Positions 1-5,011 of a DNA stretch of 5,011 nucleotides are shown here, piece by piece. Each line of letters starts with the position of its first letter. Within the stretch, counting starts at the first letter, position 1. The translations under genes and the position numbers were made by a program. Source of the DNA: Ignavibacteriales bacterium (GTDB lineage Bacteria; Bacteroidota; Ignavibacteria; Ignavibacteriales; Ignavibacteriaceae); contig DAIEML010000170.1 of the NCBI GenBank assembly GCA_027349615.1, positions 1-5,011 on the forward strand, in the 5' to 3' direction. A model generated the notes under the pieces. It ran no database searches and had not been told where the DNA came from. It worked only from the letters and a program-made list of their open reading frames with translations.

Positions 1-149
1 GACATGTCATATCCTTTTTCTTTTAACCAAAATTCAATTTTAAACGCAATCTCTTTTTCTGAAATTCCAGGACGAATTAATTTAGTCACATCTTCTAAAC
101 ACTCATCGGCAATTTTACATGCGGTTCCTAAATTATTTATTTCTTCTTC
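1..149 (-). other. N-terminal part of an M24 metallopeptidase (Xaa-Pro aminopeptidase-like) domain, fused in frame to the kinase
   Basis: Residues 653-695 of the frame include TACKIADECLEDV, then KLIRPGISEKEIAFKIEF, then WLKEKGYDMS. This is the opening helix pair of the M24 pita-bread fold: bacterial PepP/YqhT proteins have an A..IAD..E..L..IRPG.SE.E...F....G...SF pattern, normally just after a linker resembling EEEIENLRKA. The linker-like EEEINNL at 149-129 could belong to either parent, so the breakpoint lies at about 126-152. The N-terminal creatinase domain that usually precedes M24 is replaced by the kinase. The metal ligands (D, D, H, E, E) would lie beyond the left edge, so catalytic competence cannot be judged. 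The family call rests on pattern recognition. Confidence 0.8.
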
Positions 150-2087
150 GTTAATTCCTTTACCATTATCGTTTACTTGTAATACAAATGTATCAGCTTC
201 TTTTAATATATATACATTAACTTCGTTGGCATCTGCATGCCTTAAAATATTGGTTAATAATTCCTGAAATATTCTGAATGCCGCAGTAGATTTATTTTTA
301 TCTAATTCAATAAAATCAGTCTCTGAATAAAAAGTACTCTTGATTCTATTTCTTTTTTGAAATTCTTCCAATTGCCATTTGATTGCAGCGATTAAGCCTA
401 AATGATCAAGAATATCCGGGCGAAGTTCGGTTGCAATATTTCTTACTGATATAATTGAACTATCAATCATTTTCGCTATTGAGTCCAACTCCGTAACAAT
501 TTGATTTGGTAAGTTTTTACTTCCATCTTTTATATCTTCTGATAAAAGAATTACATCCATTTTTAAGGCGGTTAAAACCTGCCCAAGTTCATCGTGAATT
601 TCTCTGGCAATTTTTGTTCTTTCAGCTTCATGTGCTCTTTGAAGCGACAGATTAAACTTCTGCATATCATTAATTCTTTCGCGAACAGTTTCATCTAGCT
701 TTTTCTGAATCTCTTTTCTTTCGGTAACATTTCTAAATATTCCAAGTAAATATAATTTCCCGCTTTCAAGTTCAACAAAGGAATTAGATATTTCTAGAAA
801 TAATATTTTCGAATTACTAAGAATAATTTTCTGTTCAAGATTTGTAGGGATATTCTTTGACTTAAAATTATTTTTATAATTTTCTAACATCAAAAAAGTA
901 TTTTTATTACCGGAATAAGTAATCGTTAATGGCTTCCCGATTAAGTTCTGCTCATCTATTTCAACCAAATCACAAAACGCTTTATTGACCGATATTATTA
1001 TACCATTTTCGTCTGATAATCTCATAGCATCAACTGAATTTTCCCAAACTGACCGAAACTTAATTTCAGATTTACGAATAACCTCTTCTGATATTTTTCG
1101 TTCAGAAATATCTTTCAGAATTATCACTCCGCCAATATCTTCTCCATTTTTTGAAATACTTGCTTTTGTAAGAAATACATATTTTAAGGATTCATTAACA
1201 TTAAGTTCTAATTCTAAATTTTTATTTTCATCAAGCATTCGAAAATTTGGAAGCAGCGATGTGATATCCCTATTATTTAATTCTTGAAGCGATCTGCAAA
1301 ATATATTTTCTGCTGCTTGATTAATTTGTCTAATTTTATTTTGTGCGTCTACAATTATTACTGCGTCTTGAACATGATTGAAAATATCTTTTGCTGCTTC
1401 TTCAAACCCTAAAGAAAAAAGTTTGTATTTGATTACGGCAACAAATATAAAAATTGATTGAATTACAGTCCCGGATTCAGCGAACTCAACAAAATGTTTT
1501 ATACCAAGGAACAATGGGATTATAACATTCGAAATTAATCCAATAATTAAAGTTATAGATGAACCAAACATTAAAAGAAAGAGCGATCTTTTTAGGTTAA
1601 TATCACTAGTCCTATATCTTTCTTTCCATATCAAAAAGATGGAATAAGCTCCTGGAATTACAATATCAATAATTACGACTGGCACAAACAATGGCCCAAC
1701 TATTTTATTTACTCCCCACACAACGTATTCAAAGTTTGAAAGAACAAGATTTGTTACTAAGCTGATTAATATTGAAATCGAAACCGTATAAAAGCAAAGA
1801 TAATAAAAGAAATCTTTTTTCTTTTCTATAAATAAGTAGATAAAATTCATAAATAAAAAAGCTAAAGAAAGCCATGAGATTGATGCAAGTTTCATTAAAA
1901 ACATTACTATCCAAGAAGGAATATTTTGTCTTAAAATAATCACTATTAATATCCATCCGGCTAGGAAAGAAGCATAAATTAAGAATGCTCGATTTATTGG
2001 ATCTTGTTTTTTTTGTGCAAAGATATATGTCCAAACAAAACCATTGAACAAAAATGCTATTATCGGAATAGTAGAATAAATGTTCAT
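1..2087 (-). CDS. 7TM-PAS-PAS sensor histidine kinase, running in frame into an M24 peptidase-like segment (partial, open at left edge)
   Basis: My translation from ATG 2087-2085 gives 695 codons with no stop; an in-frame TAA at 2093-2091 fixes this as the earliest Met. Residues 1-220 hold about seven hydrophobic helices with the DPINRAF signature of HisKA_7TM sensors. PAS 1 is about 225-330 (ends KDISERK) and PAS 2 about 337-455 (ends RNVTERK). A charged helix leads into a HisKA_3 domain, AREIHDELGQ, whose expected phospho-acceptor is H498, then ELRPDILDHLGL. The HATPase starts normally: N box FRIFQELLTNILRHADA (N613) and G1 box DNGKGI (D640-I645). The expected SLGLxGMxER G2 region is absent; from about residue 653 the sequence is M24-like. 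A NarL-family kinase of this kind phosphorylates a response regulator, but none is visible here. Without the G2 lobe this product should bind ATP poorly or not at all. No Shine-Dalgarno precedes the start. Kinase identity is secure; whether the fused reading frame is real is not. Confidence 0.9.
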   Translation of the reverse strand, partial: MNIYSTIPIIAFLFNGFVWTYIFAQKKQDPINRAFLIYASFLAGWILIVIILRQNIPSWIVMFLMKLASISWLSLAFLFMNFIYLFIEKKKDFFYYLCFYTVSISILISLVTNLVLSNFEYVVWGVNKIVGPLFVPVVIIDIVIPGAYSIFLIWKERYRTSDINLKRSLFLLMFGSSITLIIGLISNVIIPLFLGIKHFVEFAESGTVIQSIFIFVAVIKYKLFSLGFEEAAKDIFNHVQDAVIIVDAQNKIRQINQAAENIFCRSLQELNNRDITSLLPNFRMLDENKNLELELNVNESLKYVFLTKASISKNGEDIGGVIILKDISERKISEEVIRKSEIKFRSVWENSVDAMRLSDENGIIISVNKAFCDLVEIDEQNLIGKPLTITYSGNKNTFLMLENYKNNFKSKNIPTNLEQKIILSNSKILFLEISNSFVELESGKLYLLGIFRNVTERKEIQKKLDETVRERINDMQKFNLSLQRAHEAERTKIAREIHDELGQVLTALKMDVILLSEDIKDGSKNLPNQIVTELDSIAKMIDSSIISVRNIATELRPDILDHLGLIAAIKWQLEEFQKRNRIKSTFYSETDFIELDKNKSTAAFRIFQELLTNILRHADANEVNVYILKEADTFVLQVNDNGKGINEEEINNLGTACKIADECLEDVTKLIRPGISEKEIAFKIEFWLKEKGYDM

Positions 2088-2148
2088 CGTTTACTAATTA
2101 TTGTAATTCAAAAAATTATTTTCAAATTGAATCGTTAAAATTGTTTAC

Positions 2149-2166
2149 CTGATTTTATTTAATCAG
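2149..2166. repeat. Small inverted repeat upstream of the kinase gene
   Basis: CTGATT (2149-2154) and AATCAG (2161-2166) are perfect 6-bp arms around a 6-nt TTATTT spacer. The dyad lies about 60 bp upstream of the kinase start, in its presumed promoter or leader region. It could be an operator, but arms this short also arise by chance in AT-rich DNA. Confidence 0.25.
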
Positions 2167-2258
2167 CAATAAAGTAATTATCGAATTGTAAAAGAGAATT
2201 AAAAATATTTTATCTATAATATCATCAAAATATATTTTAATTAATTTATAAGTCTTTT

Positions 2259-2273
2259 GTATGTGATACATAC
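2259..2273. repeat. Perfect dyad GTATGT-GAT-ACATAC, possible operator
   Basis: The 6-bp arms at 2259-2264 and 2268-2273 are perfect around a 3-nt centre, giving a 15-bp dyad of the size bound by dimeric repressors. It sits about 170 bp upstream of the kinase start and abuts a weak plus-strand promoter-like pair (ACGACA 2272-2277, 17-nt gap, TATAAT 2295-2300). A regulatory role is inferred from position and symmetry only. Confidence 0.3.
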
Positions 2274-2465
2274 GACAACAAGGGAACAGATTTCTATAAT
2301 ACCTAAATTAATGAATATGTTCGGAATACAATCAAAAAAAATTAAATATAAGGTAAGAGGGAGTTAAAAAAAATTGCATAATTAAAACTATAACGTCGAA
2401 TCATTAAATTCGCTTTAATTCTAAAACAATAATTAAAATTTCAAACAAAAGAAAAAGAACAACTG

Positions 2466-2510
2466 AAAAAAATCACTTTATCTTTAACAATAATAATAAG
2501 GTGATATTTT
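2466..2510. terminator. Hairpin between an A tract and a T-rich tract, possible weak bidirectional terminator
   Basis: ATCACTTTA (2472-2480) pairs with TAAGGTGAT (2497-2505): nine pairs including one G-U, closing a 16-nt loop. The stem is preceded by AAAAA (2466-2470) and followed, after one unpaired A, by TTTT (2507-2510). The arrangement resembles an intrinsic terminator in either direction, but the stem has few G-C pairs and no gene obviously ends here. Confidence 0.3.
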
Positions 2511-2579
2511 GTAGAATGACCGCAAATTGTTACTATGAATATAATTTTATATTTAATTTTTTTTGGAATAAATATTACT

Positions 2580-2610
2580 ATTGCAAAAACTTTTTGCAAT
2601 CGATTATAAT
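2580..2610 (+). promoter_or_regulatory. Sigma-70-like promoter overlapped by a perfect 21-bp palindrome (candidate operator)
   Basis: Positions 2580-2600 form ATTGCAAAAA-C-TTTTTGCAAT, two perfect 10-bp arms around a single base. The left arm contains a -35-like TTGCAA (2581-2586). A consensus -10 TATAAT lies at 2605-2610, leaving an 18-nt spacer. The palindrome therefore covers the -35 and most of the spacer, where a bound dimer would block RNA polymerase. A one-base centre makes it a better DNA-binding site than an RNA hairpin, and the T tract at 2618-2630 is too far away for a terminator. Transcription would start near 2617 and could give a leader of roughly 350 nt for the hydrolase gene, or a separate small RNA. 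The regulator is unknown. Confidence 0.45.
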
Positions 2611-2669
2611 AAAAATGTTTTTTTGTTTTTAGATTGATGAAAAACCATTGCTATTTACAGTGTTCGCTG

Positions 2670-2824
2670 AGTTCGAAGTGAGTATTCATTTTTATAAACG
2701 GTGTTTAATACAACTAAACATAATTTTATTAAATCCATCAAAAAGAAAGTCTATGGCTAACACAACTCAGAAACTCGATGCTTAGTTTATAAGACAATTT
2801 TTTACTTCTATATTACTTCGAACT
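2670..2824. repeat. Distant inverted 10-mer pair AGTTCGAAGT / ACTTCGAACT
   Basis: AGTTCGAAGT at 2670-2679 is exactly complementary in reverse to ACTTCGAACT at 2815-2824, 135 bp apart; one further match follows after a mismatch. Between them a smaller hairpin is possible (TGTTTA 2702-2707 with TAAACA 2715-2720). In RNA from the promoter at 2605-2610 the pair could close a long-range stem. It could also be two near-palindromic binding sites, since each copy is centred on TTCGAA, or chance. Confidence 0.25.
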
Positions 2825-2927
2825 TTTCATATTCAAGATAAGAATTTACTTCTTGAAAATTGCTGATTTATACTAATTGTTTGTGAAAGTACTTTAGAAC
2901 TTTAATTATCATGGAGCGTCATAATTA

Positions 2928-2960
2928 CTTTAATTAATTAAAATTATTAATTAAGGAGGT
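2928..2960 (+). promoter_or_regulatory. Strong Shine-Dalgarno partly enclosed in an AU-rich hairpin
   Basis: AAGGAGGT (2953-2960) is a near-perfect Shine-Dalgarno, with AGGAGG ending 4 nt before the ATG at 2964; it fixes the hydrolase start. CTTTAATTAAT (2928-2938) can pair with ATTAATTAAGG (2946-2956): 11 pairs including one G-U, with a 7-nt loop. The right arm takes up the first half of the Shine-Dalgarno. The stem is almost all A-U and so would be weak, but it could modulate translation, for example with temperature. The ribosome site is seen directly; the regulatory role is inference. Confidence 0.55.
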
Positions 2961-2963
2961 AAA

Positions 2964-4079
2964 ATGTATTTTTTACAAAGGATAGTGAATCTCTTCTTAT
3001 TATTTTTTCTTTTTGTTTATGTTTTTCCATTTACTTTACATTCTCAAGTAAAACTGCCGGTTAATCATAAAACCAACATGATAAATGAAAATATTAAAAG
3101 CATAAAAGCTTATATTACAAAGCTAGGTAAAGATGGAAAATTTTCCGGATCGGCTCTTGTTGCAAAGAATGGCAAAATACTTTTACACCAAACTTATGGA
3201 TATGCGGATAAAAGTTTTAAAGTGCTCAATAAACCGGATACTAAATTTAATCTTGGTTCTTTAAATAAAAGCTTTACTGCGGTTGCAATACTTCAATTAG
3301 TCCAAGAAGGTAAAATTGGAATTGATGATCCAATTGGAAAATACTTGGATTACTTCCCTAAAGATATTGCAGACAAAGTAACAATTAGGCAGCTACTTAA
3401 TATGAGCTCTGGTTGGGGCGATTATTGGAATAATGAATATTTTCTGCAGCATAAAGATGAGTTGAGAAATGTCAGCCAGTATATGAAATTTATTAAAGGT
3501 ATTGGTTTGAATTTTTCGCCTGGATTACACATGCAGCATTCAAATATTGGATTCGAAGTTGCTGGAGCTGTTATCGAAAAAGTCAGCGGAATTGATTACT
3601 TCGATTATATTCGCGAAAAAATTTATAAACCTGCCGGGATGAAAAATTCCGATTCTTTTGATAGAGACGGCCCCACTGATAATTTAGCTTTAGGTTATAC
3701 TAACATCAATGATGCAGATAAAAATAAAACTGGCTTCAATTGGGAAAATACTTATTTACTTTCGCCAAAAGGAACGCCTTCAGGCGGCGGCTATTCTACA
3801 GTAGAAGATATGCTTAAGTTTGACGATGCTCTTAGAAATGGAAAATTAATAAGTAAAGATTATTTTAATTTTATGAACAATGACTTCAAAGGTAAAATCG
3901 GTGATCCTTTTACTGCAGGAAAAATATTACGAAATGCAGGAGCAGCACCAGGTGTAGCGGCATTTTATGCATGCGATATGAAAAATGGATTTACCATTAT
4001 TGTATTATCTAATTATGATCCACCAGAAGGAATTAAAATTGGAAATGAAATTATTAAAATGCTTGAATTACCAAAATGA
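2964..4079 (+). CDS. Secreted beta-lactamase-fold serine hydrolase (PF00144 type) with altered active-site motifs
   Basis: The product is 371 residues, normal for exported members of the class C beta-lactamase / penicillin-binding-protein-like family. Residues 1-27 are a signal peptide with a long hydrophobic core and likely cleavage before Q28; there is no lipobox Cys, so a periplasmic or secreted protein is expected. The domain spans about 45-368. The nucleophile motif SxxK is intact as S99-L-N-K102, followed by the typical SFTAVAILQLVQEGKI helix. The usual YxN motif reads H192-S-N194. The usual HxG/KTG motif before the APG turn reads N324-A-G326. The common HTSG loop reads M147-S-S-G150. 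GGGYSTVEDMLKFDDAL (274-290) and the closing VLSNYDPP strand are typical. Family members include esterases, peptidases and transpeptidase-like enzymes, so the substrate cannot be named, and resistance should not be assumed. The gene stands alone, with a strong ribosome site before it and a terminator after it. Confidence 0.9.
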   Translation: MYFLQRIVNLFLLFFLFVYVFPFTLHSQVKLPVNHKTNMINENIKSIKAYITKLGKDGKFSGSALVAKNGKILLHQTYGYADKSFKVLNKPDTKFNLGSLNKSFTAVAILQLVQEGKIGIDDPIGKYLDYFPKDIADKVTIRQLLNMSSGWGDYWNNEYFLQHKDELRNVSQYMKFIKGIGLNFSPGLHMQHSNIGFEVAGAVIEKVSGIDYFDYIREKIYKPAGMKNSDSFDRDGPTDNLALGYTNINDADKNKTGFNWENTYLLSPKGTPSGGGYSTVEDMLKFDDALRNGKLISKDYFNFMNNDFKGKIGDPFTAGKILRNAGAAPGVAAFYACDMKNGFTIIVLSNYDPPEGIKIGNEIIKMLELPK

Positions 4080-4179
4080 TTTTCAGAATTTAAAATTTAA
4101 AATAATAATCATAACACTGGTTAAAATAAACAATTTGCTATCAGTAATTCGTTGGCTCGAATCTGATTGTTAGTTAAAG

Positions 4180-4214
4180 AAAAGCTCGATTTTGAAAATT
4201 CGAATCGAGCTTTT
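4180..4214. terminator. Bidirectional intrinsic terminator between convergent genes
   Basis: AAAAGCTCGATT (4180-4191) and AATCGAGCTTTT (4203-4214) form a perfect 12-bp stem around an 11-nt loop. On the plus strand the right arm runs into a T-rich tail (4211-4219) and would end hydrolase transcription about 100 bp after its stop. On the minus strand the other arm runs into TTTTCTTT and would end galM transcription about 20 bp after its stop. Confidence 0.88.
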
Positions 4215-4233
4215 TATTTAATTTGAAATGGTT

Positions 4234-5011
4234 TTACTTCGTTGAAAATTTATAGATTGTTATTTGTCTGTAAATTTGTCCAGGTTTTAAAATTACCGAT
4301 GGCCACTGAGGTTCATTCGGAGAATCTGGATAATGCTGAGCTTCTAAACAAAATCCGGTTCTAAAATTATAATGAATTCCATTCTTACCGATTTCTGAAC
4401 CATTTAAAAAATTTCCAGAATAAAATTGAAGCCCCGGCTGATCTGTAAAAACTTGCATGTATCTTCCGGTGGTTGGTTCATATACATCAGCTACTTCACG
4501 AATTTTTTTATTATAATTATTTAAAACCCAATTAAAATCATAACCATGAGCAAATTTTAATTGTTCGAAATTATCATTTATGTGTGCCCCGATTGCAGTA
4601 GGATTGCGAAAGTCTAAAGGCGTATTCACAACATTTTCTAATTTGCCAGTTGGTATAAATTCTTTATTAATCGGAGTAAATTCATTTGCATCAATTTTTA
4701 TTTGATGCTCTAAAATTGTCTTTGTAAAATCACCTGTTAAATTAAAATAAGAATGATGAGACGGATTTAAAATTGTTGTTTTGTTTGTGCTGCCTTCATA
4801 ATTAATTTTTAATTCGTTGTTGTTTGTTAATGTGTAAGTTACATTGAGTATAACTTTGCCAGGATATCCTTGATCGCCATCCGGGCTGACCAAAGTTAGT
4901 TTAATTGAAGGCCCAATCTTAGAGTTAAAAGTTTTTGCAGTCCAAAGCATTTTGTTAAATCCGACTTTCCCGCCATGTAACTGATTTTCACCTTCATTAA
5001 CAGATAATTGA
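4234..5011 (-). CDS. galM: Aldose 1-epimerase (mutarotase), C-terminal part, 5' end beyond the right edge
   Basis: The enzyme interconverts alpha and beta anomers of hexoses such as glucose and galactose, feeding the Leloir pathway or sugar catabolism. The frame is open from the window edge to TAA at 4236-4234, giving 258 codons. ATG 4950-4948 is internal: the codons upstream read NEGENQLHGGKVGFNK, the hallmark N-x-LHGG-x-x-GF motif. All four catalytic positions known from Lactococcus GalM (H96, H170, D243, E304) have counterparts: His of LHGG (4977-4975), His of HHSYFNLTG (4755-4753), Asp of HGYDFNWVL (4539-4537) and Glu of GFCLEAQHYPDSPN (4344-4342). The spacing between the two histidines is 74 residues, the same as in the Lactococcus enzyme. 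QPGLQFYSGNFL is another family signature. By comparison with that enzyme roughly 80-90 N-terminal residues are missing, plus any signal peptide, so its cellular location is unknown. No frameshift is seen. Confidence 0.95.
   Translation of the reverse strand, partial: QLSVNEGENQLHGGKVGFNKMLWTAKTFNSKIGPSIKLTLVSPDGDQGYPGKVILNVTYTLTNNNELKINYEGSTNKTTILNPSHHSYFNLTGDFTKTILEHQIKIDANEFTPINKEFIPTGKLENVVNTPLDFRNPTAIGAHINDNFEQLKFAHGYDFNWVLNNYNKKIREVADVYEPTTGRYMQVFTDQPGLQFYSGNFLNGSEIGKNGIHYNFRTGFCLEAQHYPDSPNEPQWPSVILKPGQIYRQITIYKFSTK

Larger units (their letters stand above)
2088..2963. other. AT-rich intergenic region between divergent kinase and hydrolase genes
   Basis: These 876 bp contain no open frame with a convincing start, ribosome site and protein-like composition. 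The longest stop-free plus-strand stretch seen is about 50 codons (2633-2782), with no ATG near its beginning. The region should carry the promoters of both flanking genes and holds several dyads, listed separately. Other TATAAT hexamers on the plus strand lie at 2215-2220 and 2295-2300; the second has ACGACA 17 nt upstream. No tRNA, known riboswitch or insertion-sequence remnant was recognised. Confidence 0.7.

Noticed and set aside
4..267. Plus-strand open frame of 87 codons
   Set aside because: It is antisense to the kinase/M24 frame, whose translation shows clear family motifs; it has no recognisable protein features of its own.
985..1287. Plus-strand open frame of 100 codons
   Set aside because: It lies antisense to the PAS domains of the kinase; its Ser/Ile/Phe-rich composition is typical of an antisense shadow.
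1729..2034. Minus-strand open frame of 101 codons
   Set aside because: It is in another frame of the 7TM segment of the kinase, which carries the recognisable HisKA_7TM sequence.
2516..2632. Short plus-strand ORF of 38 codons with AAGGTG upstream
   Set aside because: The ribosome-site spacing is too long (about 12 nt), and the Tyr/Phe/Asn-rich content is what AT-rich noncoding DNA gives.
2691..2760. Minus-strand fragment reading LAIDFLFDGFNKIMFSCIKHRL, possibly a transposase tail
   Set aside because: Only 22 residues lie between stops, no family can be assigned with confidence, and no terminal inverted repeats or target duplication are evident.
2648..2785. Possible 45-codon gene from TTG 2648
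   Set aside because: There is no Shine-Dalgarno and no ATG near the beginning, and the translation is unfamiliar; kept only as part of a low-interest finding.
2755..2790. Integron attC-like sequence (CTAACACAACTCAG ... CTTAGTTT)
   Set aside because: The core does not fit the GTTRRRY/RYYYAAC pair, the arms pair poorly, and there is no integrase or cassette gene.
2911..2937. Eight-codon leader-peptide-like ORF before the hydrolase
   Set aside because: It has no ribosome site and no run of regulatory codons; ORFs this short are expected by chance.
2930..2954. Two TTAATTAA octamers as a repeat
   Set aside because: Simple AT-rich palindromes are common at this composition; they are only notable as arms of the hairpin over the ribosome site.
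3985..4173. Plus-strand open frame of 62 codons overlapping the hydrolase 3' end
   Set aside because: It starts inside the well-conserved LSNYDPP coding region in a different frame, has no ribosome site, and resembles no known protein.
4234..4950. ATG at 4950 as the start of galM
   Set aside because: The frame continues upstream to the window edge and encodes the essential LHGG motif, so this Met is internal.

Overview
The window is about 30% GC (estimated by eye). The proteins look like those of the Bacteroidota/Ignavibacteriota region of the tree: a 7TM-PAS histidine kinase, a signal peptide ending just before Q, a beta-lactamase-fold hydrolase ending in an LSNYDPP strand, and a GalM-type mutarotase. 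The hydrolase has a textbook AAGGAGGT Shine-Dalgarno, which is uncommon in classical Bacteroidia/Flavobacteriia, so an Ignavibacteria-like lineage is a reasonable guess. This is inference only; there is no rRNA or tRNA to test it.

Layout, left to right. (1) Positions 1-2087, minus strand: a long open frame with no internal stop, still open at the left edge. Residues 1 to about 652 are a membrane sensor histidine kinase (7TM, two PAS domains, HisKA_3, first half of the HATPase). Just after the DNGKGI G1 box the frame changes, without a stop, into the start of an M24 (Xaa-Pro aminopeptidase-like) domain. This in-frame chimera is the most unusual thing in the window; it could be a real fusion, a rearrangement or an assembly misjoin. 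(2) Positions 2088-2963: 876 bp of very AT-rich intergenic DNA with no convincing gene. It holds several dyads, the best being a perfect 21-bp palindrome inside a sigma-70-like promoter. (3) Positions 2964-4079, plus strand: a secreted beta-lactamase-fold serine hydrolase that keeps SxxK but has changed its other active-site motifs. (4) Positions 4180-4214: a strong bidirectional terminator between convergent genes. (5) Positions 4234-5011, minus strand: the C-terminal part of an aldose 1-epimerase (galM) that runs off the right edge with all four catalytic residues visible.

The kinase and the hydrolase are divergently arranged around the intergenic region, and the hydrolase and galM are convergent. 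Nothing ties the three into one pathway. No defence system, CRISPR array, mobile element or RNA gene could be recognised.
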